Shown piece after piece: positions 19,757 to 30,635 of a DNA stretch of 64,000 nt. The first letter of the stretch is position 1, and every line of letters starts with the position of its first letter. Origin of the DNA: Lucinisca nassula (lineage: Eukaryota > Mollusca > Bivalvia > Lucinida > Lucinidae); NCBI GenBank assembly GCA_963580285.1, contig OY757021.1:91127221-91191220 (forward strand), given 5' to 3'. The position numbers and the translations under genes are program-made. The notes beneath the pieces are model-generated. The model was not told where the DNA came from. It saw only the letters and a list, made by a program, of their open reading frames with translations, and searched no databases.

Positions 19757-20795
19757 TAGCCCCAGGTAAGCGTGTGCTGTGGGTTGTTGTCTGTCGTCCG
19801 TCCGTCGTTAACTTATTACATTTTCGACATCTGCTCCCGAACCGAAGTCAGTTTAAGCTAATACCTGGTTGGACGTGGAGATTCATATTTGCTAAAATGG
19901 TTCCGATCGGATTTCCAAGATGGCCGCCATGGTTGGCGGCCATCTTGAAATTCTTTCAAACGACATCTCCTCCGAATTCAGATGAAACTTGATGGTAGGC
20001 ACAGGGGTGACATCGAGATTCGGATTTGCAAAAATCGTACCATTCTGATATCCAAGATGGCCATCTTGAAATTCTTCAAACAACATCTCCCAAACCAAAG
20101 GTCGAATTGAGCTGAAACTTGATGGGAGGCATCGGGGTAACATGCAGATTTGCTAAAATCGTTCCGTTCCAATATTCAAGACGGTCGCCATGGCGACTAT
20201 CGTGAAATTCTTCAAACGACATCTCCTCCCAAACCTAAGGTCGAATTGAGCTGAAACTTGATGGGAGGTATCGGGATTACATGAAGATTCAGATTTGTTA
20301 AAATTGTTCTGTTCTGATAGCCAAGATGTCTGCCATGGCACCCATCTTGAAATTCTTCAAACGACATCTTCACCCAAACCAGAGGCTGGATCAAGTTAAA
20401 ACTTCATGGAAGACATCGGAACGAAATGGCAATTCAGATTTGCTAAAACTGTTCTGTTTCGATATCCAAGATGGTCACTATGGCGACCATCCTGAAATTA
20501 TTCAAATGACAAAGATCCAACTGAGCTGAAACTTGCTGGTAGGCCGCAGGGTGACATGGATATTTATATTTGCTAAAATTGTTCCATTCCGATATCCAAG
20601 ATGGCCGCCATGGAAGACATTTTGAAATTCTTCAAACGACATCTCCTCCCAAACCAGAGGTCTGATCAAGCTGAAACTTGTTGGGAGGCATCAGGGCGAC
20701 ATCGAGATTCAGGTTTGATAATTCCGATATCCTAGATGGCCGCCATGGTGGCCATCCTGAAATTCTTCAAATGGCATCTCTTCCCGAACCCATGT
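19757..20795 (+). mobile_element. HLE-3 copy in duplication copy 2
   Basis: The 5' edge is clearer than in copy 1: GCCCCAGGTAAGCGTGTGC then CGTCGTCCGTCCGTCGTTAA. Monomers start at about 19825, 19962, 20079, 20216, 20362, 20505 and 20637. It is truncated at about 20795 by the second deletion. Confidence 0.65.
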
Positions 20796-21093
20796 ACTTG
20801 TTAATCATCTTACAGACTGGACTGAATCACATTAAAAAGTCCATAGAATGAAACCCTAGTAAACACATTTCGTTATTTAAAAGTACGACCGGCCTAATTT
20901 GCTATTTAGGATGCACATTCTACGTATGATCAGGAGGCTGTGGGATTCAATCCCACCGGGCCCCTCAGCACATGGGATATTTTCGACGACCAATGTCAAC
21001 CTTCTGCCAGTTTTTCAGCTTTTCAAGCGAAAGAGCGAACTGACTGGCTCGACAAAATCATTGTGTTGATTGGGTCATTAATCTCCAGCCCTA

Positions 21094-21323
21094 AACGGGC
21101 CTCCGTGGCCTAATGGATAAGAGCGCTGACTCTTAGTCATTAGGTCTCTCACCGCCGTGGGTTCGAGCTTCGCTCGGGTCACGTGTGAGACGCCAAGTTC
21201 TGCAACGGAAGGTCAGGTGGTTTTTCTCCGGGTACTCCGGTTTTCGCCCACCTATGATTAACGATCGGCTCGATATGAGTGAAATAATCTTGAAAGGGCC
21301 GTAAAACCCAAAAAAAAAAAAAA
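21094..21323 (+). mobile_element. SINE-T, intact, with 14-bp target duplication
   Basis: Direct repeats AATCTCCAGCCCTA (21080-21093 and 21324-21337) flank it, and the duplication partner in copy 1 (about 16848) shows the empty site. The A box (TGGCCTAATGGATAAG) and B box region (GTGGGTTCGAGCTTC) are better preserved than in older copies, and the tail is poly-A. The body ends GAAAGGGCCGTAAAACCC. This is a young, pol III-type SINE. Confidence 0.93.
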
Positions 21324-21600
21324 AATCTCCAGCCCTACCCCAACAAAAAAGAAAGGGGTGAATAGTAGAGGAGGTTACGTGTTTATTCATTATATTCCTT
21401 ATTTTGCTCGAAACATCTACTATTTGTACTCCTTAGAACCGTCGCACTGAGGAGTTGGGCACTAACAAGCACCTTTAATTTAAATTTTGAGCATTAAGCA
21501 AAATTGTGCAACAAAGGATTTTCTGACACATGTCATTTCTGATTCCCTAACAGAGAACATTGCTTATATGCACGTGTTCTTTGACTAGCCCTCCCCCTCA

Positions 21601-21643
21601 CCCCCCCCCCCCCCCCCCCCCCCCAACACACACACACACACAC
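21601..21643. repeat. Poly-C plus CA microsatellite
   Basis: 24 C are followed by about nine CA dinucleotides. It marks the right edge of duplication copy 2. Confidence 0.95.
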
Positions 21644-21704
21644 TGACTAAATTTTCTGCGGTCATTACTTAATAGTTTCTTATGTGAGCCTCGTCATTAG
21701 AAAA

Positions 21705-21967
21705 CATTACTAAAACACGCCTATACAAACACATTGTTAAATTAAATTTTAAGATGAAACATTGTAATATTTTTCTTATTTCTGCCCAAAATATAAATTG
21801 TTGGTACTCGTTAGAACCGCCGCATCGAGGCGGTTCTAACGAGTACCCTCAATCTATATTTTGGAGTAGAAATAAGAAAAATAAGGTTTACCCCTATGAA
21901 CCCCAGATTTAATATATTAAAGTGGGGTTCAAGGGGGTCAAAATTATACAGGCATGTTTTCGTGATG
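21705..21967 (-). mobile_element. MITE-A, reversed, well preserved
   Basis: It opens CATTACTAAAACACGCCTAT and closes GGCATGTTTTCGTGATG. The hairpin is GGTACTCGTTAGAACCGCC-GCATC-GAGGCGGTTCTAACGAG. Block order is the mirror of the 16232 copy. Confidence 0.85.
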
Positions 21968-22186
21968 CCAGTTTTTGCCCTCGCAACCAGACACCGTCGT
22001 GATATGACTACTAAAAAATTGTTGAAAGCGACGTTAAACCCGAATTCACACACACACTGTTTTTGCCCTTCATTATATCAGCCTAAGCATTTGCGTAATT
22101 TGATCAGCACCTTTAAGTTCGTTGCACGATAGGTCTGTGTCTGTGGTAGAAATAAGAGAACTGTTACAATTTGTTATCAGAAAAAG

Positions 22187-22691
22187 TCACAAAAACACTC
22201 CTATATAATTCTGACCCCCTTAAACCACATAGTAAAACGTGGGTTTACAGGGCTGTACATTATTTTCTTATTTCTGCTTACAAACATAGATTGTGTGTAT
22301 TCGTTAGAACAGCCTCGCCGAAGCTGTTCTATCGAGTAACCGCAGCCTATGTTTTAAGCAAAAATATGATATATATAAAAAAATATCAGATTTTTTTTTT
22401 CATTTTTAATGGTAAAATTTTCAACATATTCAAGGGGAATGGGAACACCTTCAGGGGAATCAACTCCTGCAAAAGTATTTTTGTCTCCCATGTCAACAGG
22501 GGTCAACTCTTAAAGGAAAGAATTTGTTCCTGAGGAGCAAATTCTTTCCTTTAAGAGTAGACCCCTTTTTCAGCGGTACGGGGCTTATAGAAAAGCGAAC
22601 AAGAAGTCCCGAAAGTCGTCTCCCTTTGAAAAATGGCGGGAAAATATGCCAGATGTTACCATTCCCCTTAAATAGGTGTGTTTTCGTTATG
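22187..22691 (+). mobile_element. MITE-A carrying a nested MITE-B
   Basis: The left end is TCACAAAAACACTCCTATAT and the right end TAGGTGTGTTTTCGTTATG. The hairpin core is TTAGAACAGCCTCGCCGAAG with partial complement. Length is about double normal because of the 242-bp MITE-B at 22431-22672. The 120-aa and 108-aa ORFs here only read through repeats. Confidence 0.8.
22431..22672 (+). mobile_element. MITE-B nested in MITE-A
   Basis: Ends CAAGGGGAATGGGAAC and ACCATTCCCCTTAAAT. The central palindrome is long and almost perfect: TAAAGGAAAGAATTTGTTCC opposite GGAGCAAATTCTTTCCTTTA. This is the better preserved of two copies. Confidence 0.85.
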
Positions 22692-22831
22692 AAGTCATTT
22701 TACAGTCGTGAGAGAGCACATATCAGACGGATGTGTTATTGTTATATGAGCCCTTTTGATGACCATCTGCGTATTACAGCATGGCTGTCCACGAGTAAAC
22801 TGAAGGTGTTGCTCTACTGCTTACTTAAGAC

Positions 22832-23126
22832 TCCGCCCATCGGGGCTTGAAGAAATAGATGGGCTGCATGATGCTTCCACGCAGAGCTAAAATTGACCGC
22901 ACACGAATACTGGTAAACAGCTTAGAGGAACTAAGCCTGCCCGTGCAAAGCGGTGCGAGTCGGACCGTCCATTATTATAAACCCTCTTGGTTTCATTTGG
23001 CGACAGGACTTGAGATGTCATTTCATCTCGATGTCGGGTAAGTCCCTCAAAATTGGAAGCAACGTCTCCAAAATGACCTATACAGTGTTGACGGGGGTGT
23101 TAAACCTCAATTCAAACAATCAAATC
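22832..23126 (+). mobile_element. SINE-V
   Basis: Starts CTCCGCCCATCGGGGCTTGA and ends TTAAACCTCAATTCAAACAA. All SINE-V blocks are present, including GGTGCGAGTCGGACC (B-box-like). Confidence 0.8.
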
Positions 23127-23237
23127 AGTATCCAACAAATAGACCATTTTACAGAAGCATAAAAATGTAGGTTATGTGACAAGAAACTACTGGATAAAGA
23201 GCATATAAGTATATCACTGGAAGTAGAGCTCATAGCA

Positions 23238-23466
23238 TTAACCCTTTTTGTACCAAATGGAATCTTCCTCCTTATATATAGCAGGAGTCCATTTCAAAAT
23301 GTAGGGGTGTTAGGTTGGGTTTTCATCAAAATTTCTTTGGAACATGACTGAACTTTAAGCAAACAGTGGAGGCCCTGATCAGACGCCGCGTTCTGCGGCG
23401 TCTGATCTGGGCCTGCACTGTTTGCCAAGGTACCCCTTTAGGGGTTTCTGGTACTGAATGGGTTAA
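23238..23466 (-). mobile_element. MITE-P, reversed
   Basis: TTAACCCTTTTTGTACCAAA at the left and TGGTACTGAATGGGTTAA at the right, with a perfect central hairpin GATCAGACGCCGC-GTTCT-GCGGCGTCTGATC. TTAA is present on both sides. It is the best preserved copy and useful as the family reference. Confidence 0.9.
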
Positions 23467-23539
23467 AAGTCAATAATATATATACACACTTGAATCTCCC
23501 TCTTCATACAGGGATATCTCATTTTTCCCTCCTATTTAT

Positions 23540-23842
23540 TCGACCCTGTCTATCGGGGCTTGGAAGAAAAACAGATGGGCTGCATGATGCTTCAACGCAG
23601 AGCTGAAACCGACCGCACATGAGTACTGGTAAACCGCTTAGAGGATCTAAGCCTGCCCAGGCAAAGCAGGGCGAGTTGGACCGTCCATGATTATAAACTA
23701 TATTAGTTTCATTTGGGCGACAGGGCTTGAGATGTCATTTCATCTCATTGTCAGGTAAAAGTCCTCCAAACATTTGAAGCAACGTCTCCAAAATGACCTA
23801 AACTGTATTGACGGGAACGTTAAACCTCAAATCAAACCAAAT
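23540..23842 (+). mobile_element. SINE-V with 12-bp target duplication
   Basis: CCTCCTATTTAT occurs at 23528-23539 and again at 23843-23854, directly flanking the element. This supports target-primed retroposition. The 3' end is CCTCAAATCAAACCAAAT. Confidence 0.9.
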
Positions 23843-24132
23843 CCTCCTATTTATAGACTGTTGATACCAGCACGAACGCCACACAGAGGCAGTTCTCACA
23901 TAGATACGTTATCCTATTACTGAGTAACATGCATGGATGTATGTTTTCAGCTATTGACTTCTCTGGAACTGTTCCATCTTTTTCTTGGTCTTCTGTCACT
24001 GATTTACATCGATTTCTGTAGCATTCACCGACGCAAAGTTTTGCAGAACGTCGTCAAGAGTAAATCGCCGTTCGCAATAGCTGTAAGATAAATAACTTAA
24101 TGTTTTGTCTCATTTTGTTACCTTACTTTATT

Positions 24133-25640
24133 AGATCACATGGGGCAAAGCTCCAGGTAAGCTTATGCCGTGGCCTGTTTTCCGTCGTCTGTCGTCCGTC
24201 CGTCGTTAACTTTTCAAATTTTTGACATCTCTTGAAACGACATCTACCAATACAAAGGTCAAATCGATCTGAAACTTGATGGGAGGCATTGAGGTGACAT
24301 AAGAGATTTAGATTGGCTAAAATCGTTCTGTTCCGATAACCAAGATAGCCGTCATGGCGGCCATCTTGAAATTCTTCAAACGAAATCTCCCAAACCAAAC
24401 GTCGAACTGAGCTGAAACTTGAAGTGAGGAATCGGGGTGACATGGAGATTCACATTTGATCAAATCGTTCCATTCCGATAACCAAGTTCAAATGACATGT
24501 TCAAACTTCATCTCCTACTGAACTAAAGGTCGGATGGAGCTAAAACTTAATTGGAGGCATCGGGGCAACATGGAGATTCAGAATTGCTGAAATTATTCTG
24601 TTCTGTTATTTAAGATGGCTTCTATGTTGGCCATCTGGAAAATCTTCAAACCACATTAAGTTGAATTGAGCCGAAACTTGGTGGGAGGTATCGGGGTGAC
24701 ATGGAGATTCAGACTTCTTAGAACCATTCTGTTCTTATATCTCAGATGGCTGTCACGATGGCCATCTTGAAAATCCTTAAACCAAATCTACTATTGAATC
24801 GTCTTTTAAATTAGTTGAAACTGGTGCGAAACATTTGGGTGACATGAAGATTCACAATTGCTAAAACTGTTGCATTTCGAAAACACGCATTGTACACGCA
24901 AATACATTGTAACCTATATCGCCGAAAAAAATGAAACATTTAAGATGAAAAATTGTGAATTTTTTCTTATTTCTGCTCGAAATATAGATTGTGGGTACTC
25001 GTTAGAACCGCTTCGGTGAGGCGGTTCTAACGAGTACCCACAATCTATATGTTTACCCCTGTAAACCCCAGGTTTACTATATAAAAGTGGGGTTCAAGTG
25101 GGTCAAAATTATATAGGCGCGTTTTCGTGATGTATTCTGATATCCCAGCTGGCCGTCTTGATATTCTTCAAAGCACCTGGTATAGTAATTGTATATAATT
25201 TTTTAAGATTTACAGGGAGGGGCGACTCAGGTGTTGTCAGTATAATATGTGAAACTCGCTGAGTCCACAAGAAGATCCGGTATTGTGTCTTGTTTGTAAG
25301 TGGCCATATCCACCATAGCTTTGTTTGTGTTGCAGTTGCATTCACATGATTGGTTGACTTGGTTTACTTATTTGATAACAGAATATGCCAAAGGCAGGTG
25401 CAAACGATAGGTCTGGCCTGCCAAACTATACACCTCAACTCTGCATCAACATCATCTCTTTTTGAATCTTAAATCAGACAAAGCTGTTCAGAAACTTAAT
25501 CAGAAGCATCAAGATAACATGCAGATTCAGAATTGCTAAAGGCGGTGTTATCTGATAGACGAAATAGCCACCAAGTCGCAATGTAATATAGGATCAGCCT
25601 TATCCAGGTGAGCGAAACGGACCCATTTGGGCCTCTAGTC
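24133..25640 (+). mobile_element. HLE-3 relative with both ends
   Basis: The 5' edge is GATCACATGGGGCAAAGC then TCCAGGTAAGCTTATG, with CGTCTGTCGTCCGTCCGTCG next. The core has monomers related to 14814-16190 (CGACATCTACC, CGAAATCTCCC, ...). The 3' edge is CAGGTGAGCGAAACGG with hairpin GGACCC-ATTT-GGGCCT and then CTAG (25635-25638). A MITE-A sits inside at 24873-25132; monomer text resumes after it (TTCTGATATCCCAGCTGGCC). This copy ties the 145-bp-core family to the same 3' hairpin as HLE-1. Confidence 0.7.
24873..25132 (-). mobile_element. MITE-A nested in HLE
   Basis: The hairpin GGTACTCGTTAGAACCGC-TTCGGTGA-GGCGGTTCTAACGAGTACC is nearly perfect. The right end is GGCGCGTTTTCGTGATG, the left end CATTTCGAAAACACGC. 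It interrupts a tandem monomer of the HLE at GTTGCATTT/TATTCTGATATCC. Confidence 0.85.
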
Positions 25641-25693
25641 GTTTGAACTATTCGTATGATCATTGCCAGCATTATTATTATCATCATTTTTAT

Positions 25694-26038
25694 CATATGA
25701 TGTCGCGTCTGCGAATGTAATAACACCATGTAATAAATTTGGTAATCCATTAGTGGATTAAATATGTAAATTAGTCATACACGCCCCGTAACGTTACACG
25801 TACGACGATTTTTATGACGTCGCATTTACTAATGGCGGAATATTGACATTTTGTTACAACAATCGTGAATAAAATGCGTTTTAAATGGCATAGGTCAAAT
25901 AAAATCTTGCATTCGTGCTCATGTATTATTGAATTTATTAAACCCGTTAAAGAAAATGGATATACTGCTTGTCAAATCCTCGCCTTTTATTCCTTTTTTT
26001 CAACTCGTTTGATAAATTCAATAATACATGAACACTAA
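25694..26038 (+). mobile_element. MITE-E
   Basis: One end is CATATGATGTCGCGTCTGCG. The other is a palindrome: GCTCATGTATTATTGAATTT and AAACCCGTTAAAGAAAATGG opposite TTTTTTTCAACTCGTTTGAT and AATTCAATAATACATGAACA. The middle carries GACGTCGCATTTACTAATGG. No ORF. Copies at 27227, 40954 and 46481. Confidence 0.75.
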
Positions 26039-26203
26039 TTACACGGACCAGGAAACATCAATATATAAGCAAAAAAGCACAAATATACATTTAAGACACA
26101 CTAATTAAAATATGCATATATTGCATATAGAAAGCAATACAAAACGGCCAATCGGCTATTATAAGCAGTGCATATAAGCAAAGGTAAACAATGACACATC
26201 ACG

Positions 26204-26452
26204 TGAATACGTTTGTGAAATGAACACCCCCTAAGCCCCACTTCATATAGAGAGAACTGTGGTATACATTAATTTTCTTCTAATGATACAATACATATGT
26301 TGTGGGTATTCGTTACAACTGCCTCAACGAGACGGTTCTAACGAGCATTAACAATCTATGTTTGCGGCATAAATAAGAAAAATATCACGGGTTTTCATGC
26401 GAAAAATAGCCATTTTGGATATGTGAAAATCAGGTGTGTTATCGTAATGATT
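26204..26452 (+). mobile_element. MITE-A subtype 2
   Basis: Blocks match the 14312 copy: ATGAACACCCCCTAAGCCCC, the hairpin TATTCGTTACAACTGCCTC with AGACGGTTCTAACGAGC, and the end GGTGTGTTATCGTAATG. Confidence 0.65.
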
Positions 26453-26674
26453 ATAAACCACAACAGAAGACCTGTATGAACAGAACAGATTCTGATGGGC
26501 CTGCGCATCCTGTCAGTCTACCTAGTGCCATTGCATATCACTATAGAAAGCTCGTGTGAAGAGAAACAACTTTGACCGCACTACACAGATCTGCAAACTG
26601 ATCTGAGTCATCGCAATAGCCTTCTAGTACTTCTGTATAGTCATATGTTCTCTGATGACCCGGCTGAATTATAA

Positions 26675-26811
26675 TCAATTTACATAATTACAGATTTTTT
26701 TTATCGATTTGAACAACTCGTCATCTAAAGAGAGACCCACCTCTTGTAAATACTTTCTTTGTTCCTGTTCATCTGTTAACTCCATGCCTTCCCTTGCACT
26801 TCTGTGTCGTT
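26675..26811 (-). CDS. Candidate terminal coding exon of the calpain gene
   Basis: On the minus strand an acceptor (ATATATCAG) is followed by an open frame of 44 codons ending in TGA (26675-26677). The text is rich in charged residues, RHRSAREGMELTDEQEQRKY then LQEVGLSLDDELFKSIKK, and unlike the random frames around it. It needs one base from the previous exon, which is what both 33748-33861 and 32072-32098 supply, so it can end the calpain reading frame. Against this: the sequence does not show the fifth EF-hand and final tryptophan-leucine motif usual in calpains. It may instead belong to another gene or an alternative 3' end. Confidence 0.4.
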
Positions 26812-26935
26812 CTGATATATGAAAACGTAAACTTCATTTAGTTTTGCATTCATAACATAGAAACATTTCACACCTGCACATCGCTTAGTTTTCTACTTTG
26901 CGCGCGCGCGAGTGTGTGTGACGCAGAGATCCTAT

Positions 26936-27084
26936 CCCAGCAGGCACACGCTGCTAGAACAACGTCAAATCAACATCGGTGCAACGTCACGACGTTGCAC
27001 CGACGTAGATGCGATGTTGCATAATCGTCCTGACTTTGTACCGACGTTGATGTGACGTCACAATTACGTCATATGTCCGCTGGG
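26936..27084. mobile_element. Short MITE rich in CGACGT motifs
   Basis: Inverted ends CCCAGCAGGCACA and TGTCCGCTGGG, each flanked outside by TAT. The interior repeats AACGTC, GTTGCACCGACG and TGACGTCACAATTACGTCA. Elements with CCCAGCAGGCAC ends are widespread in marine animals; I cannot fix the superfamily. Confidence 0.65.
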
Positions 27085-27226
27085 TATTCCAGCTGCAGTA
27101 TTACAGATAAAAGGCATTCGAATCCTTTCGCATTTAAACATTTGATAATGTGAGCTGTTGCCTATTTGTTCAAAGGGGGAACAGATACACCAGCGACACA
27201 TTTGGGATTTCTTGTTTATTTCTTTA

Positions 27227-27480
27227 TGTCATATGAATGTAATAACGTCATGTATTATATTCGGTAATCCACTAGTGATTTAATATGGAAGTTAATTATA
27301 TACGCCTCGTAACGTGAAAAGAATGTTGTCCTTAATGACGTCGCAAATGGCGGACTAGAGACATTTTGGTAAAAAAAAAATCGTGAATAAAATGCGTTTT
27401 AAATGTCAGATGATAAATATAATATTGCATTCATGCTCATTTATCGTGTATTATCAAATTTATTAAAGTCTGAAGAAAAG
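27227..27480 (+). mobile_element. MITE-E, truncated
   Basis: CATATGAATGTAATAACGTC, then AATCCACTAGTG, GAATAAAATGCGTTTTAAAT and the start of the terminal palindrome (CGTGTATTATCAAATTTATT). The final palindromic arm is missing. Confidence 0.6.
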
Positions 27481-28383
27481 ACGAAAAATCCCTTTTCCTC
27501 TACATAAACCAAACTAAACTGAAAAGAAAAGGTTAGTCGATTAACACAAAACATTGCGTAATATAAAAAATTGCTAAGGAACAACCGCATATCTATCTGA
27601 AGTATGGATATACACATAAACATAAGAACTTGCTCCTTAAGAGCAGACCCCTTTTGTCAAAGGTTACGGAACTATATATTTAAACCTCCCTTTGAAGGTG
27701 TACCCCTTCACTTAAAGTATAAATATAGCTTGCAGGCACTGGCGAACATGATCTTGTAGCAACACTCAGTCTCAAATATTAAATCAAAATGAAAATAGAA
27801 TATCCTAGGCTAGCATAACTGCAGAACTAAAAACTGTGCATTTTCACTTAAGAAAGAAATTGCTAAATGAAATCGAGAAAAGTGATTTAACATGAACAAT
27901 GATACAAATTAACATTTTGACTTGATTTGCATTACATAAACTGTGAAGACGTCAATAGTGTGAAGTTTAATGATCAATAAAAAGTAATAAATACATTCAA
28001 GACTTTACGTACATGTTATTGAACTAAGTATGTTTCCTCAATATTTCGTATTGAATTCAAGATTGACGTGTGTTATCTACGCATTTCTATGAACATATTT
28101 TCTGTTCACTATTTTTTAGGTTTATAAACGGGCTGTGATATCAAGAACAATATTATATACCATTCATCAAGTTTGTTTAAAACTTTAATGTGGAGCAATA
28201 GATGTAATATTTAATCCAAAATTAAGCCTGAAATCAACTTTCCATGGAATACTCGGTTTATCAAAACCAGCTTTTATTCAGATAGTGGCAGATATAAACA
28301 GTGGATGCTTATCAAAACTGCAAACTTTTGTTTTAAACTTCACTGCCAAAGAATAAATACAAAAATGCCGTACATATATTTAA
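27481..28383. other. No gene recognised; intronic or 3' flank
   Basis: AT-rich unique-looking sequence with stops in all frames. A decayed MITE-B right half is near 27628-27715. On the minus strand a TTTGGCAG acceptor-like site (about 28354) opens a 20-codon frame (VKFKTKVCSFDKHPLFI...) before a stop overlapping AATAAA. It has no family resemblance, so it is not called. Confidence 0.4.
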
Positions 28384-30635
28384 CAAGAGGACCATGAGGT
28401 CCTGGTCGCTCCCCTGAGGCCTGTGCAAATTTGGTAGTACTCAATCACCTGATGCTACATACCAAGTTTCAAAACAATCAGCCAAGTGATTCCGGAGATG
28501 AAGATTTTTAAGGTTTTTACCATAATAGGGCATGGTGGCCATCTTGGTCTCATGACCTGAACTAAACTGGCATAACCCCATGTCCAATATATAAAATTCA
28601 AATTAAATTGGCCCAGTGGTTTCAGAAAAAAATGCCTAATGAAATGTCAATGGACCTGCAATCCAAGTGAAGTTGTGCCAAGGTCACCAAATGACCTTGA
28701 CCATTTAGCATTCATTTTGTATATATTCTCATGTCACAGACCCCAATATTTTTCGAAAATGTATTGTTCCACCTTTTCACCATTTAAAAGCAATACCATC
28801 CAATTTGACCTTGTCTCATCATTGTAGCAAACTTGCTGGTACTCAGTCACCATATGCTACATACCAAGTTTTAGGACAATCGGTCAATTAGTAACGTTTT
28901 ACCATATTCAGGCATGGGGGCCATCTTGGTCATGTGACCCGGAACATGTAAATAAATTTTTGTCCCCTTACAGTCCTTGGGCTGCATGTAAAATTTAAAT
29001 GAAAATGGCCCAGGAATTTTAGAGAAAATGTATTCTAATATGTCAATGGACCTGCAATACAAGTGACCTTCGGCCAAGGTCACCAAATGACCTTGATCTT
29101 AATCTTTCATAGACATTCAATTTTTACCTATTCTATTATCATAGATCACAATACTTTTCAAAAATGCATTGATTTACCTGTTTCCCATTGAAAAGCCTTT
29201 GGAGCCAAATTTGACCTGAGTCTAAAATAGGTTAGAGTCAACCTATGGTCATCATTTTTGCAAACTTGGTAGTACTTGTCACCCGATGCTACATACCATG
29301 TTTTAAGACATTTTGGCCAGTGGTGCTGGAGAAGCAGGTTTTTTAAGGTTTTTACCATATTTGGGCATGGCAAACATCTTCGACCATCCAAATAAATTTT
29401 TGTTCTCTAAGTGTCCTAAAGGATGCATATAAAATTCTAATGAAATTGGTCAAGTGGTGTTAGAGAGAAAATGTATTCTACTATATAAATGGACCTGCAA
29501 TACAAGTGACCTTGGGCAAAGGTTACCAAATGACCTTGAACTTAAGCTTTCATAGACATTCATTTTTAACCTATACTCATATCACAGACTACAATATTTT
29601 TCGAAAAATGCATTGATTAACCTATTTCCCATTGAAAAGCCTAAGAAGCCCAATATTACCTTGGCCGCAAAACAGGTCAATGTCAACCTCGGGTCATTAT
29701 TTTTGCAAACTTGGTGGTACTCAGTCCCCCGGTGTCACATACCAAGTTTCAAGACAATCAGCCCAGTGGTTCTGATGTAGAAGGTTTTTAAGGTTTTACC
29801 ATATTTGGACATGGCGGCCATCTCGGTCATGTGACCTAAACCATTCGATCAAATTTTCTTTCCTTCATTGTCCACAGGATGCATATAAAATTTAAATGAA
29901 ATTAGATCAGTGGTTTCAGAGAAAATGTATTTTGAAATGTCGATACACCTGCAATACAAGTGACCTTGGTCCAAGGTCATAGAAATGGACCTTTAACATT
30001 CATAGACATTCATTTTGTACCTATTATCATGTCAAAGACCACAATATTTTTCACAAAGTGCACTTATTTACCTATTTTCAATTGAAAAGCCTAATGAACC
30101 AGATTTGAGATTGGAGTGAAATATGTCAAGGTCAATCTAGGGTCATCATTTTTGCACACTTGGTAGTATTCAGTAACCCAATGCTGCATGCCAAGTTTCA
30201 AGACAATCGACCTAGTGGTTCTGGAGAAGAAGATTTTTTAAGGTTTTTAACATATCTGGGAGTAACGGTCATGTGACCTGGCGGCCACCTTGTTATGCTA
30301 ACTGGACCATTCGAACAAATTTTCGTTCCTCAACTGTCGTAAGGCTGCATAATAGATTTAAATGAAATTGGCCCAGTGGCTTCAGAGAAAATGTATTTCG
30401 AAATATTAATCGACCTTTAATCCAAGTGACCTGAGCCAAGGTCACTTAATGACTTTGACCTTTAGCATTCATAGACATTCCTTTTTTTTCCTTTTGTCAT
30501 GTCATAGACCACAATATTTTCCGAAAAATGCATTGTTTAACCCTTTTCCCATTGAAAAGCCTGAGGAACCAAATTTGACCTTGGTGTAAAATAGGTCAAG
30601 GACAACCTAGGGTCATCATATTTGCAAACTTGGTA

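Larger units (their letters stand above)
17711..21624 (+). repeat. Segmental duplication, copy 2
   Basis: It starts at GAACGCGGCGTCTGATCAGG, mid-hairpin of a MITE-P, and ends at the poly-C run at 21601-21624. Compared with copy 1 it lacks 609 bp (junction near 19402, with shared TTCT at the break) and about 655 bp (junction near 20795). It has gained a SINE-T at 21094-21323 and never received the SINE-V of copy 1. Confidence 0.9.

Noticed and set aside
22171..22850. 120-aa and 108-aa plus-strand ORFs
   Set aside because: Both run through nested MITE-A and MITE-B sequence with no conserved protein.
28240..28353. Terminal calpain exon ending near AATAAA (minus strand)
   Set aside because: Phase and acceptor fit, but the 20 codons show no calpain similarity; the 26675-26811 frame is more protein-like.
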